NCBI GenBank assembly: GCA_026936105.1
Contig: JAIXKI010000002.1
Coordinates: 650,713-714,712 of the forward strand
Reading direction: 5' to 3'
DNA: 64,000 nucleotides
Origin: Chitinophagales bacterium
Lineage (GTDB): Bacteria > Bacteroidota > Bacteroidia > Chitinophagales > Chitinophagaceae
Shown here in pieces: positions 46,898 to 56,431 of this stretch; positions within the stretch are counted from its first letter, which is position 1; each line of letters opens with the position of its first letter. A program made the translations under genes and the position numbers. The notes under the pieces were generated by a model. That model was not told the origin of the DNA. It saw only the letters and a list, made by a program, of their open reading frames with translations, and ran no database searches.

Positions 46898-47099
46898 TAC
46901 CTGACCGGTTTTCGGTTTCCCGGATAAAAAAACATTTCTTCTCAGCTTTTTTTCATCTTCACCGGATCAATTTTGTCATAATTCTTTTGAATTCGGGAAA
47001 GATCCGGACTTCTGATGAACGAATGGCTCACCCGGCATGTTTTTTCATTAAATTACAGAGGTATCACCTGATGTTCATAGTTCAGGGATTTTTAGCATC

Positions 47100-48401
47100 A
47101 TGAAGCATTTTTTTACATATATTATTTTGCTCTGCCTGCTGCCTTCATGGGCGGTTGCACAGAAAGTGATCTCCATGAAACTTGACGGGACCATCAATCC
47201 TGCCACGGCAGATTATATTCATAACGGTATTGAAAAAGCGGAGAAAGAAAATGCCGAATGCCTGATCATTGAATTGAATACACCCGGCGGACTTTTACAG
47301 TCAACAAGAGATATTGTAGGCTATATTCTTTCTTCTGAAGTTCCGGTTGTGGTGTATGTATCTCCCGGGGGATCACAGGCAGGGTCGGCAGGCGTTTTTG
47401 TTACCCTTGCTGCACATATTGCAGCTATGGCTCCGGGAACCAATATCGGCGCTGCACATCCTGTTTCGATGCAGTCTGCCATGGATAGCGTGATGACTGA
47501 AAAGGTGACCAATGATGCTGCCGCTTTCATACGCTCCATCGCAGAAAAAAGAGACCGGAACATCAGATGGGCAGAAAATGCAGTGAGAAGAAGCTATTCA
47601 TATACAGAAACAGAAGCATTGCAGGACTCAGCGATCAACCTGATCGCAAAAAATGAAAGAGATCTTCTGAACGATATAGACGGATGGCAGGTTGAAGTGA
47701 ATTCAGGGATTAAAACCCTGCATACAAAAAATGCAGTGATTGAAACCTACAGTATGGGAGTAGGAGAAAGAATTCTTAATATTATCAGCGATCCGAATAT
47801 TGCTTATATACTTTTTTTACTGGGAGTATTCGGAATTTTGTTTGAACTGTATAATCCGGGAGCCATTCTTCCGGGGATAGTCGGAGTCATCAGTATTGTT
47901 CTCGCATTTTATTCAATGCGTACACTTCCGATCAATTATGCAGGCCTTGCCCTGATCATATTTGCGATCATTTTATTTCTTCTGGAATTGAAGATCGCAA
48001 GCCATGGATTGCTGGCCATTGGCGGCACCATATCCCTTTTGATAGGATCACTCATGCTGATCAAAGCAAGTTCTTCACTGGAACTGGTGCACCTTTCCCG
48101 TGTGGTCATCATTTCTGCCACTGCTGTCACCGCTTTGTTTTTTCTTTTTGTGATCGGCGCAGGGTTGAGGGCCCAAAGAGCTAAAGTGGCAACCGGAATA
48201 GAAGCGCTGATCGGGGAGATGGGCGAAACGCTGGAAATTCTTGACCCCACAGGCATGATAAAGATCCATGGAGAGATCTGGAATGCGGAATCTTTATCGG
48301 GCAGGATAGGCCAGGGAGAAAAAGTGAGAATAAAAGAAATGAAAGACCTGAAGCTTTTTGTTGAAAAAAATGAATCATCAGTTGAACCAATCACCACTTA
48401 A
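47100..48401 (+). CDS. NfeD family membrane serine protease
   Basis: This 433-residue protein has a signal peptide ([21 protein letters not shown]) and then a ClpP/crotonase-like protease domain with the nucleophile Ser96 in SQAGSAGVF and a preceding NTPGG loop. Four membrane helices (about 235-340) follow, with a C-terminal NfeD OB-fold domain ([23 protein letters not shown]). Such proteases cut hydrophobic stretches of stomatin-like partners. A slipin gene follows after 11 nt, the standard nfeD-slipin operon. The pair is thought to affect membrane quality and fluidity. Confidence 0.92.
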   Translation: MKHFFTYIILLCLLPSWAVAQKVISMKLDGTINPATADYIHNGIEKAEKENAECLIIELNTPGGLLQSTRDIVGYILSSEVPVVVYVSPGGSQAGSAGVFVTLAAHIAAMAPGTNIGAAHPVSMQSAMDSVMTEKVTNDAAAFIRSIAEKRDRNIRWAENAVRRSYSYTETEALQDSAINLIAKNERDLLNDIDGWQVEVNSGIKTLHTKNAVIETYSMGVGERILNIISDPNIAYILFLLGVFGILFELYNPGAILPGIVGVISIVLAFYSMRTLPINYAGLALIIFAIILFLLELKIASHGLLAIGGTISLLIGSLMLIKASSSLELVHLSRVVIISATAVTALFFLFVIGAGLRAQRAKVATGIEALIGEMGETLEILDPTGMIKIHGEIWNAESLSGRIGQGEKVRIKEMKDLKLFVEKNESSVEPITT

Positions 48402-48412
48402 AATTTAAGATC

Positions 48413-49204
48413 ATGCAACAATTTCCTGTAGTAACGGCTGTCATCATTGTTTTTGCCATTCTTATTTTATCAAGCGCCATTCGCATTCTCCGTGAATATG
48501 AAAGAGGAGTGATCTTCCGTCTTGGAAGATTGATCGGCAATGGAGGAGTAAAAGGGCCGGGATTGATCTTTTTGATTCCCGTAGTGGATAAGATGGTAAA
48601 AGTGAGTTTGCGTATCGTGGTGATGGATGTACCTCCGCAGGATATCATTACCCGGGATAATGTTTCCGTAAAGGTGAATGCGGTAGTTTATTTCCGTGTG
48701 GTAGAAGCACAAAAGGCTATTATCGGAGTTGAAAATTACCTGGTGGCAACTTCTCAGTTGTCACAAACTACTTTGAGAAGTGTGTTGGGACAATCCGAGC
48801 TGGACGATCTTCTTTCGCAACGGGATAAGATCAATCAGAAATTGCAACAGATCATTGATGCCCATACGGAGCCGTGGGGCATCAAGGTTTCCAATGTGGA
48901 AGTGAAGCAGATAGATCTTCCGCAGGAAATGCAGAGAGCCATGGCAAAACAGGCAGAAGCAGAAAGGGAGCGCCGTTCCAAAGTGATCGCTGCAGAAGGT
49001 GAGTTCCAGGCATCACAGCGTTTGTCTGATGCTGCAAAAATCCTGGCTGAACAGCCCAGCGCTTTGACATTAAGATATCTGCAGACATTAAGAGAGATCG
49101 CTACTGAAAATAATTCCACAACCATATTCCCTGTACCGATAGACCTGCTGAAACCATTTTTAAAAGATATGGGTCAGAAAGCATTGGAGCAGTTACCGAA
49201 GTGA
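48413..49204 (+). CDS. Slipin (stomatin-like SPFH protein)
   Basis: This 263-residue protein has a short N-terminal membrane segment (about 5-22) and an SPFH/Band 7 domain: [45 protein letters not shown] coiled-coil stretch follows ([19 protein letters not shown]), with a conserved C-terminal segment ([17 protein letters not shown]). It oligomerises on the inner membrane. It is 11 nt downstream of the NfeD protease, its usual partner. A complete, typical copy. Confidence 0.94.
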   Translation: MQQFPVVTAVIIVFAILILSSAIRILREYERGVIFRLGRLIGNGGVKGPGLIFLIPVVDKMVKVSLRIVVMDVPPQDIITRDNVSVKVNAVVYFRVVEAQKAIIGVENYLVATSQLSQTTLRSVLGQSELDDLLSQRDKINQKLQQIIDAHTEPWGIKVSNVEVKQIDLPQEMQRAMAKQAEAERERRSKVIAAEGEFQASQRLSDAAKILAEQPSALTLRYLQTLREIATENNSTTIFPVPIDLLKPFLKDMGQKALEQLPK

Positions 49205-49307
49205 CGGGGGAGGAATTAAAATAGTGCTCTATCTGTTTTGTTGTTTGCTTGTTAAGATTTTTGTCCCGATAGGATGCTTATTGTAATTTACAGGCTTAAT
49301 TTACCGG

Positions 49308-51710
49308 ATGAAAAAAATGTATCGGCTTTTTGTACTGTCAAGTTGTATTTCCATTCTTTCCCTTTTAATCCCGGGGCATAGCTTTTCACAGAATATTGAT
49401 TCCACCATTCAAAAGTATGCTGATAATTACGGGCAGGAACGGATCTATATTCAATATGACAAATCAACTTATGTTCCCGGCGAGACAGTATGGTTCAAAG
49501 CCTATCTGATGAACGGATTCTTTCCTGTTGAAGACAGCAAGAATCTTTACCTGGACTGGACAAATGACAAAGGTGATCTGTTGTTCAGAACGATAAGCCC
49601 GATAATGGACGGTACCACCAACGGTCAATTTGATATTCCAAAAGATTATGCCGGTAAATATATTCATGTCAAAGCCTATACAAAATGGATGTTGAATTTC
49701 GATTCTGCTTTTTTATATGAGAAAGATATTGTGATCCTGGGGCAAAAAGGAAATTCACCTTTCACAAGGCAACCGGTGATCCCTTCACTTCAGTTTTTTC
49801 CCGAAGGAGGTGATGCCATAGAAGGCGTCAATAACAAGATCGCATTTAAAGCGAATGATCAATGGGGAAGGCCTGTAAAAATCAAAGGCGCTGTTTTTAA
49901 TAATAAAGGAGAAATGGTGGACAGCCTGCGGGTGAGGCATGATGGCATGGGCTTCTTTTATGCTTTTGCTAAAGCAGGAGAATCGTACACTGCAAAATGG
50001 AATGATGAAAAAGGTGCAGGTCACACAACAGACCTGCCTCAGATAAAAAAACATGGTGTAGCCATGCAGATAGCAGTGTCCGGCAACAAACGCATCTTTG
50101 AGATCAATGCATCACCCGACGAAGCTGCCTTATTACATACAATCACCATCCTGGGAACCATGAATCAAAGAGAGGTTTTTAAAGTTTCCAAAGATATCAG
50201 AGAAGGCCCTGCAAAAGGGGTCATCCCCACACAAGATCTGCCCAGCGGAATTCTGACGATCACCGTTTTTAATGAACAATGGGAGCCATTGGCAGAAAGG
50301 ATCACTTATATTAACAACGAAGAATATTTATTTAAGCCGGAATTAACTGTGCAGCATTGGGGCCTGAATAAAAGAGCCCGTAACGAGATCGTCATTTCGG
50401 TGCCGGGAAATTTGCAGGCCAACATGGCTGTGTCTGTTACGGATGCAGGCATTGATGCGGACAGCAGTGATAATATCATATCAAGGTTACTGCTCACCGG
50501 GGATCTGAAAGGACAGGTGTATAATCCGGGATATTATTTTTCCAACAACAGTGATTCGGTCAGCCAGAACCTGGACCTGGTAATGCTGACGCATGGTTGG
50601 AGAAGATTCAAATGGAAAGATGTGGTGGAAGGAAAGTTTCCGAAGATCCTGTATCCCAAAGATTCTTCTTACCTGAATCTTTCCGGTAAAGTGTATGGAG
50701 TGATTCCTTCCGATCTGGGGAAAGGCGCATCCATTATCATGATCGCAAGCCAGGCCGGAAAGGCGGGAAAGGTCATTATGCTGCCGATAGAATCCGATGG
50801 TACTTTTAATGATCCTGCAATAGTGGTGATGGATACGGTCCATATCTATTATCAATTACCGAAAAAACATTTCGCCGATGCATCGGTTCGCTTCATGGAA
50901 GATATTCTTCCACCGTTGAGAAACACTGTTTCAGCCATCGGCGCTTTTTATAACGGAGTGAATGACACCACAGGAAATTTTCATCACTGGTCGCTTGCCG
51001 ATGAAATGAATAAGATATTACAGCAGTATGAAGGCAAAATGCTTGAGAATGTGACGATCACCACTAAAAAGAAATCTCCTTTGCAGGTCATGGATGAAAA
51101 ATACACTTCAGGGCTTTTTACTTCGGGAGATGGCTACCAGTTCGATGTGGTGGACGATCCGCTGGCCAACACTTCACCCAATGTTTTCTATTATCTTCAG
51201 TCAAAGGTTGCAGGACTTCAGATCAATACCACTTCCAATCCCCCCAGTATGTCATGGCGGGGAGGCACGCCTATACTTTTTATAGATGAAGTGCAAACAG
51301 ATGCAGACATGGTGAGCAATATTGCTGTCTCCGATATTGCTTACATAAAAGTATTCCGTCCGCCCTTTATGGGTGGGTTTGGCGGAGGCAGTGGCGCTAT
51401 TGCTGTTTACACCCGCAAAGGTGATGATATAAAAACTGCTCCCGGAAAAGGATTGTCCAATCATATCATTACAGGCTATTCGGGGATCCGTGAATTTTAT
51501 TCTCCGAATTATGACAGCTTCAAACCGGAAAATGAGAGAAAGGATGTTCGTACCACTTTATACTGGAATCCGCAGGTGACGACCACTCCGGGCAATAACA
51601 AGGCTGTGCTGAAATTTTTCAATAATGATGTCACCAAATCTTTCCGGGTTGTTATCGAAGGAATGACAAAAGACGGCCAGCTGGCACATGTGGAGCAGAT
51701 CCTGGAATAA
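49308..51710 (+). CDS. MG2-type macroglobulin/TonB-plug protein without beta-barrel
   Basis: This 800-residue protein has a signal peptide (MKKMYRLFVLSSC, hydrophobic core, ending near SFSQ). An MG2-like macroglobulin domain follows (about 40-130: QYDKSTYVPGETVWFKAY), then several beta-rich domains. Near the C-terminus is a plug-like region (about 600-705: VFYYLQSKVAGLQINT, TPILFIDEVQTD, FGGGSGAIAVYTRKG) similar to the TonB-receptor plug. The protein ends about 95 residues later, so there is no transporter barrel. Large proteins of this kind are widespread in Bacteroidota and of unknown role; they may sit with outer-membrane complexes. No gene partner is obvious. Confidence 0.78.
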   Translation: MKKMYRLFVLSSCISILSLLIPGHSFSQNIDSTIQKYADNYGQERIYIQYDKSTYVPGETVWFKAYLMNGFFPVEDSKNLYLDWTNDKGDLLFRTISPIMDGTTNGQFDIPKDYAGKYIHVKAYTKWMLNFDSAFLYEKDIVILGQKGNSPFTRQPVIPSLQFFPEGGDAIEGVNNKIAFKANDQWGRPVKIKGAVFNNKGEMVDSLRVRHDGMGFFYAFAKAGESYTAKWNDEKGAGHTTDLPQIKKHGVAMQIAVSGNKRIFEINASPDEAALLHTITILGTMNQREVFKVSKDIREGPAKGVIPTQDLPSGILTITVFNEQWEPLAERITYINNEEYLFKPELTVQHWGLNKRARNEIVISVPGNLQANMAVSVTDAGIDADSSDNIISRLLLTGDLKGQVYNPGYYFSNNSDSVSQNLDLVMLTHGWRRFKWKDVVEGKFPKILYPKDSSYLNLSGKVYGVIPSDLGKGASIIMIASQAGKAGKVIMLPIESDGTFNDPAIVVMDTVHIYYQLPKKHFADASVRFMEDILPPLRNTVSAIGAFYNGVNDTTGNFHHWSLADEMNKILQQYEGKMLENVTITTKKKSPLQVMDEKYTSGLFTSGDGYQFDVVDDPLANTSPNVFYYLQSKVAGLQINTTSNPPSMSWRGGTPILFIDEVQTDADMVSNIAVSDIAYIKVFRPPFMGGFGGGSGAIAVYTRKGDDIKTAPGKGLSNHIITGYSGIREFYSPNYDSFKPENERKDVRTTLYWNPQVTTTPGNNKAVLKFFNNDVTKSFRVVIEGMTKDGQLAHVEQILE

Positions 51711-51822
51711 AATTCTCATGAAAAAAAATAATTTCCTTTTCAGACTGCATTGCAGGTTTTTGCTTCCATGTTATGAGAGGAGAGATTGAATTCTTTATTA
51801 CTTTCGGATCCGTTAATTGTTT

Positions 51823-52638
51823 ATGATGAAGATCCTTTTGAAAATATTTTTTGTCACAGCCGGTGTCATCATCCTGAATGCCTGCTCACGCAATCCTTAC
51901 AAAGGCACCAACAGATCATATAAGAAACAGGCAAAGGCCTATGCGAAGATCATTTCACAATACCCTTTGAAAGATTCGGCAGTGAATGCTCCTTATTGGA
52001 TAGGCACTACGAATTTCAATATGCGTAAGCCCAATTTCATCATTCTTCATCATACGGCACAGAACAGTTGTGATCAGACCTTAAAAACTTTTACTACGGT
52101 AAGATCGCAGGTCAGCGCTCATTATGTTATCTGCAAAGACGGAACGGTGCATCACATGCTGAATGATTACCTGCGTGCCTGGCAGGCCGGTGTGAGCAAA
52201 TGGGGAAATACAACGGATATAAATTCTGTAAGCATCGGGATAGAAATAGATAACAATGGATTTGAGCCATTCACCGATCCGCAGATAAACAGCCTGCTTG
52301 AATTACTGGGGCGGTTGAAAAGCGCATACAGCATTCCCACTGCAAATTTTGTCGGCCATGCAGACATTGCTCCGGGAAGAAAAGTGGATCCGAACAAATA
52401 TTTCCCCTGGCAAAAACTTTCTGAAAACGGGTTCGGATTATGGTATGATACTACCGGCGTGAAGGTGCCTGATAATTTTGATGCGATCAGGGCTTTACGC
52501 ATCATCGGCTATGATGTCAGGAAACCTGAAGCGGCTGTTTATTCTTACAAACTTCATTTTGTTCCCGGAGATTCAACGAGGATCATCACTGATGCAGACA
52601 AGAAGATCCTTTTTGATCTGGAAAGAAAATATCAATAA
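51823..52638 (+). CDS. N-acetylmuramoyl-L-alanine amidase, lipoprotein
   Basis: The start at ATG 51823 (another ATG follows directly, and a TTG lies six nucleotides upstream) gives 271 residues with a lipoprotein signal (MKILLKIFFVTAGVIILNAC). The Amidase_2 domain has its zinc ligands in IILHHTAQNS and VGHADIAPGRKVDPN, the usual HH... H...D pattern, with SIGIEIDNNG between. It cuts the amide between MurNAc and L-Ala in peptidoglycan or muropeptides, probably in the periplasm. Its 3' end overlaps the convergent NamZ gene by 7 nt. Confidence 0.92.
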   Translation: MMKILLKIFFVTAGVIILNACSRNPYKGTNRSYKKQAKAYAKIISQYPLKDSAVNAPYWIGTTNFNMRKPNFIILHHTAQNSCDQTLKTFTTVRSQVSAHYVICKDGTVHHMLNDYLRAWQAGVSKWGNTTDINSVSIGIEIDNNGFEPFTDPQINSLLELLGRLKSAYSIPTANFVGHADIAPGRKVDPNKYFPWQKLSENGFGLWYDTTGVKVPDNFDAIRALRIIGYDVRKPEAAVYSYKLHFVPGDSTRIITDADKKILFDLERKYQ

Positions 52639-53798
52639 AGCAGGTAGGGTTGAATGACCTTTTTCCAGTGAGCATTGTTCAGATCGAAACCCGACAGATC
52701 GCCAATCTTCAATTTTTCAAAAGAGCCGTAAACTCCCGTCAGTTTATCCGGATGACTTTTTCCTGTTGGATTCACATTGGTTTTATAGAGCCGCTCTGTA
52801 CAATGATCCGGATAGAGTGAAGAGATCAGTTTGATCAGGTTGATCCCTGTATTTACGGGGTGAAACAGTTCTGCATCTGAAATTGACAACTGTAAACCGT
52901 TGCATATTTCATTTTCATAAAGGCCTGCCTGAGGAGTATAGGAAACAGGGCGGCTGGAAACACCGGGAATGGATAAGGAATTGAATTTTTCCTGCAGATC
53001 ACCGGCATGGATCCATGGAGCTCCGAATATTTTAAAGGGAGTTTCCGTTCCTCTTCCTTCATTTACATTTATTCCTTCCAGCAATCCTGATCCCGGATAC
53101 ATCAATGCGGTTTCCACATCTGTAATGGCAGGTGATGTAGGTACAAAAAACCAGTTGACCTTTTTTGAAGTGAGATCCCTGTTCCAGTTTTGAACCTGGA
53201 TGACCTTCAGATCAATTTCTTTTATTCTTATTTCCGAAAAATAATTAGCCAGTTCACCTAAAGTGCAGCTATGGCGGACAGGAATATTCCATCTCCCGAT
53301 AAAAGATGAACAGCGAAGTTCATCAAGCATGGGCCCTTCTGATAATTCAATATTTCCCCCGGTGGGATTAGGCCTGTCAAGTATGAATAAAGGTTTGTTG
53401 AATTCAGAGCAGGCTTCCATCACATAGGTCATCGTCCACAGATATGTATAAAATCGGCAGCCCACATCGGGAATGTCAAATAAAAGAACGTCAATGCCGG
53501 AGAGATCCTTTTCATCCGGCATCAGTTTATCTGCGTAAAGGCTGATGACAGGAAGTCGGGTCAAAGGATCGGTCATGTTGTTCTGATAAGCGCCGTCCTT
53601 ACCGCGGGCCGTCAGGCCGTGTTCGGGAGAAAATAATTTTTCAATCTTAAAACCTGCTTTTAATAAAGCTTTACGGGAAGGTTCTCCATCAGAGGTTGTG
53701 GCTGCATTGTTTGTCACCAATCCAAAGCGGGTGTTCCTGTATCCGGAACCCGATTGAAGAAAACGGTCAATGCCGAATTGTGGTTTTAAGTTCTTCAT
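52632..53798 (-). CDS. namZ: NamZ-type exo-beta-N-acetylmuramidase (DUF1343)
   Basis: The start is set at ATG 53798 (388 residues), as the longer frame from 53909 runs back into the SRAP gene. It carries the DUF1343 pattern: GLVTNNAATTSDG, FSPEHGLTARGKDG, PVISLYADKLMPDE, LLFDIPDVGCRFYTYLWTM, FILDRPNPTGG and INVNEGRGTETPF. Members release MurNAc from the non-reducing end of peptidoglycan fragments. No signal peptide is visible with this start, so a cytoplasmic enzyme acting on imported muropeptides is possible. It is 4 nt downstream of the SRAP gene on the same strand and thus last in the umu run. Confidence 0.9.
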   Translation of the reverse strand: MKNLKPQFGIDRFLQSGSGYRNTRFGLVTNNAATTSDGEPSRKALLKAGFKIEKLFSPEHGLTARGKDGAYQNNMTDPLTRLPVISLYADKLMPDEKDLSGIDVLLFDIPDVGCRFYTYLWTMTYVMEACSEFNKPLFILDRPNPTGGNIELSEGPMLDELRCSSFIGRWNIPVRHSCTLGELANYFSEIRIKEIDLKVIQVQNWNRDLTSKKVNWFFVPTSPAITDVETALMYPGSGLLEGINVNEGRGTETPFKIFGAPWIHAGDLQEKFNSLSIPGVSSRPVSYTPQAGLYENEICNGLQLSISDAELFHPVNTGINLIKLISSLYPDHCTERLYKTNVNPTGKSHPDKLTGVYGSFEKLKIGDLSGFDLNNAHWKKVIQPYLLY

Positions 53799-53802
53799 TA
53801 AT

Positions 53803-54564
53803 TTATATTTCCAACGGAGGCAGCCCAGGCCACAGATACAACTCATTTTTTTCCTTGCCATCGGGTCTCGGCTTTCTTGAACGGACTGAAAATACCGGCT
53901 TGTATCCAAGGTCTTCGGATGACATTTCGAAATTCACTATTTCACCGATCTCTTTATCGGAAAGATGAGGCAGTAACCATTTTTGTTCCAGGTCTTTGGT
54001 AAGAAGCAAAGGCATGCGAAAAGCATTACTGCCGCCGTTATGAATCTTTTGCATTATTGAATTGGCGCTGCGGGTCAGCAAAGTAAATGTTCCCACCGAT
54101 TCCCCCGTTTCCGGATCAGGCACCGGCGAATAATGATAAAGCCCGGGTATGAAAAATATTTCCCTGCCTTTCAGTTGTATGAAATAAGGCACTTTGTTTT
54201 TCCATCCTTTTATTTCCCTGTGTTCATAAAAGCCGGTGACAGGTATCAGGCACCTGCTGTTCCTGATGCGATGCCAGTATGATCTTTCATCTCCCAGCAT
54301 CTTTTCACTTTGCGCATTGCACATCCATTGCCTCGACTTTTGTATTTTTCCGGGAGTGTTCATGTAATCTGCGATCAGGCCCCACTCAAAGAGCTTTAAC
54401 TGATAAGCGCCGTCTTCAAAAATTATTACGGGATACTTGCTGAAAGACTGCGCCTGAACATGAACGTTGTCAAAATCTATCGGTAACTGCGGATCGGCCT
54501 GAATGGAAGGAAAATGATCACGGATCGTTTTCATTGATGTTTTGAAGGAGATATCATAGCACAT
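53803..54564 (-). CDS. SRAP (HMCES/YedK-like) abasic-site shielding protein
   Basis: This 253-residue protein begins MCYDIS, so after Met removal the catalytic Cys2 is exposed, which fixes the start at 54564. Other SRAP residues are visible: the Asn of CNAQSEKM, the Glu of GFYEHRE and the His of MQKIHNGG, ahead of the FRMPLLL motif. SRAP proteins form a stable covalent link with abasic sites in single-stranded DNA and shield them from strand breakage. The 3' part of the upstream gene overlaps the start by 34 nt, which suggests coupled translation within the umuD-umuC run. Confidence 0.93.
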   Translation of the reverse strand: MCYDISFKTSMKTIRDHFPSIQADPQLPIDFDNVHVQAQSFSKYPVIIFEDGAYQLKLFEWGLIADYMNTPGKIQKSRQWMCNAQSEKMLGDERSYWHRIRNSRCLIPVTGFYEHREIKGWKNKVPYFIQLKGREIFFIPGLYHYSPVPDPETGESVGTFTLLTRSANSIMQKIHNGGSNAFRMPLLLTKDLEQKWLLPHLSDKEIGEIVNFEMSSEDLGYKPVFSVRSRKPRPDGKEKNELYLWPGLPPLEI

Positions 54565-55064
54565 GATCCGTATTTTTCGATTTCATCCAAAATTACTTCC
54601 ACTTTGTTTCCTTGCCAAGTCAATACAAGGTACAGTTTACCGAAGAGATCCTGGAGATATATTCTTGGTTTTTTGTTTTGTCTGCCGTTCATTCCGGGAT
54701 AATTTTTATCAAGATAGTTGTAAATGCAGATCCTGAGAGAGCGGGGAGGCTTACATTCTTTGGGTAACAGGTTCACATATATCCTGTATCCTTCGGGTTG
54801 TGTGGCAGCGATCTTCAGTTTTTGCAGGTCCTTTTCATTGATTGAGTCGTAGAGATAACGATACGGATCCTGTTTGATCAGAGAAAAATGACGATTGGCC
54901 CTTTTTGCATTGATGCCTTGCTGCGTATAGTGAGATAGCAACAGCGGAATAAACTTCCCGCCGGTTTCATTTCCTCTTGCATAATATTCCCTGACGAAAT
55001 ACATGGGTTGACGGGTCAGCATCATCAACAGTTTTTCATTCAGTATAATGAACGGATTGTACAT
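54531..55064 (-). CDS. Unrecognised protein inside the umu operon
   Basis: This 177-residue protein is basic and has no signal peptide, membrane helix or recognised motif. It has an aromatic/basic N-terminus (MYNPFIILNEKLLMML, then MYFVREYYARG), a Lys/Arg-rich middle (GINAKRANRHF, KECKPPRSLRI) and a beta-rich C-terminal segment (RIYLQDLFGKLYLVLTWQ). It begins 1 nt after the umuC stop and overlaps the SRAP gene by 34 nt, so it is clearly in the operon. The basic character would allow nucleic-acid binding. A role in DNA damage tolerance is inferred from position only. Confidence 0.7.
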   Translation of the reverse strand: MYNPFIILNEKLLMMLTRQPMYFVREYYARGNETGGKFIPLLLSHYTQQGINAKRANRHFSLIKQDPYRYLYDSINEKDLQKLKIAATQPEGYRIYVNLLPKECKPPRSLRICIYNYLDKNYPGMNGRQNKKPRIYLQDLFGKLYLVLTWQGNKVEVILDEIEKYGSCAMISPSKHQ

Positions 55065-55065
55065 A

Positions 55066-56346
55066 TCATCTTATTTCAAACAGTTCATCCCAGCGGGTCG
55101 TGTAGCGCTTGCTGCGCAATTGCTGCCTCATCTTCCAGTTCCTTTTCAATCCTGTTGCCACATATTTCACTACGTCATCCCTCATGCTGAAGTTTATATT
55201 GTCTATGGCTGACATCAGCTGGGGCAAGCGGTTTTTCTCCTGTGTCATGAACAGGTTGGATTGAATGGAATTGTCAGGAACCAATCCACCAAGAAGCACT
55301 CCTGCCTTGATGTATTTTTCATTTGGCCTGAACAGGTTTTCAGCGAGCAGCGCTGCGTATCCGATCAGTTCGCCCGTGTTGGAGGTCGCCTGCGGCAAGG
55401 TGATATGGCTGTGCCGGGATTGCGGATTGTATTCGTATTTCCGGTCAATGAAACCATTGGCCACAACAAATACATCCAGGGATGTGGCCGCAGAGCGCTG
55501 GCGGCGAACCTTCTCTGCAGCTCTTGAAGCGTAGGTGGCCACCGCTTCTTTCAGATCGCTGAGCTTATGAACCGGTGTGCCGAACATCCTTGTTGTGGCG
55601 ATCATTTTTTTTACTTCCAGCGGATCTTTCATCAGGATGCAGGGAATGCCTTTCAACTCCCGGATCATCCGCACGCCTACTACTCCTCCCAGGTTTTTCC
55701 TGCACCATTCTTCCGGCATATTCCTCAGTTGCCAGCCATTCTCTATTCCGAAGTTCTTTAACTTGTTTGCATACCGGTGTCCTATTCCCCACAGGTCATC
55801 CACCGGTGTGCTTTCCAGAGCATCCTTTATTTTTTCCACGGAGTCGAGGATTATAATTCCGCCGGTGCCCTTCTTATCTTTTTTGGAAAGCTTGTTGGCT
55901 ACTTTGGAGAGAACTTTGGTCGGCGCCACGCCTATGGAAACTTTTATACCGGTCCATTGTTCCGTTATTTCTTTCATTCTTTTTGCTGCGTCGTACAGTT
56001 CATTCCCGGGTATCATGTCCAGGTCAAGAAAAGCCTCATCCACTGAATACACTTCAGTGTTGTGTGCCCCTGCCAATGCCCGCAATGTATCCATTACCCG
56101 CATACTCAGATCGCCGTAGAGATGATAGTTGGAAGAAAAGGCGGCAACTTCATTCTTTTCGATCAGCTCCTTATTCTGATAGTAGGGCGCTGCCATTCCG
56201 ATCCCTAATTTTTTTGCTTCATCGGTGCGGGAAACGATGCATCCGTCGTTGTTGCTCAGTACAACGACAGGCTTGTTCCACAGATCGGGCCTGAAGAGGC
56301 GTTCACAGGAACAATAAAAACTATTGCAATCAACAATGGCTTTCAT
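55066..56346 (-). CDS. umuC: Y-family translesion DNA polymerase, UmuC type
   Basis: This 426-residue protein has the Y-family palm: the N-terminal IVDCNSFYCSCERLF (first metal Asp), then SNNDGCIVSRTDEAKKLG, YSVDEAFLDL (the catalytic Asp-Glu pair) and VSIGVAPTKVLSKVANKLSK. The HhH/thumb is present (VDDLWGIGHRYANKL), as is a UmuC-type little finger and C-terminal region (DDVVKYVATGLKRNW, RSKRYTTRWDELFEIR). Length and tail match UmuC rather than DinB. It inserts nucleotides opposite lesions. The UmuD-like partner lies 85 nt upstream, and the unknown gene follows immediately. Confidence 0.95.
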   Translation of the reverse strand: MKAIVDCNSFYCSCERLFRPDLWNKPVVVLSNNDGCIVSRTDEAKKLGIGMAAPYYQNKELIEKNEVAAFSSNYHLYGDLSMRVMDTLRALAGAHNTEVYSVDEAFLDLDMIPGNELYDAAKRMKEITEQWTGIKVSIGVAPTKVLSKVANKLSKKDKKGTGGIIILDSVEKIKDALESTPVDDLWGIGHRYANKLKNFGIENGWQLRNMPEEWCRKNLGGVVGVRMIRELKGIPCILMKDPLEVKKMIATTRMFGTPVHKLSDLKEAVATYASRAAEKVRRQRSAATSLDVFVVANGFIDRKYEYNPQSRHSHITLPQATSNTGELIGYAALLAENLFRPNEKYIKAGVLLGGLVPDNSIQSNLFMTQEKNRLPQLMSAIDNINFSMRDDVVKYVATGLKRNWKMRQQLRSKRYTTRWDELFEIR

Positions 56347-56392
56347 TTTTTTGGCTAAGGCCTGTTTTCACTTTACCCATTTTATTTTACCG

Positions 56393-56406
56393 GCTCCTGC
56401 AGGAGC
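56393..56406. other. Palindrome between umuD and umuC
   Basis: GCTCCTGCAGGAGC is a perfect 14-bp palindrome in the 85-nt spacer between the umuD stop and the umuC start. Short CCGG sequences flank it. No T-tract follows on the minus strand. It may be an RNA structure affecting the umuD/umuC ratio, or a protein site. Confidence 0.35.
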
Positions 56407-56431
56407 TTTGATCACCGGATTTAAAAAACTT

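Noticed and set aside
46898-46960. Terminator after icmF
   Set aside because: Only short self-complementary CCGG words are present, followed by an A-rich tract, not a T-tract, so no terminator is called.
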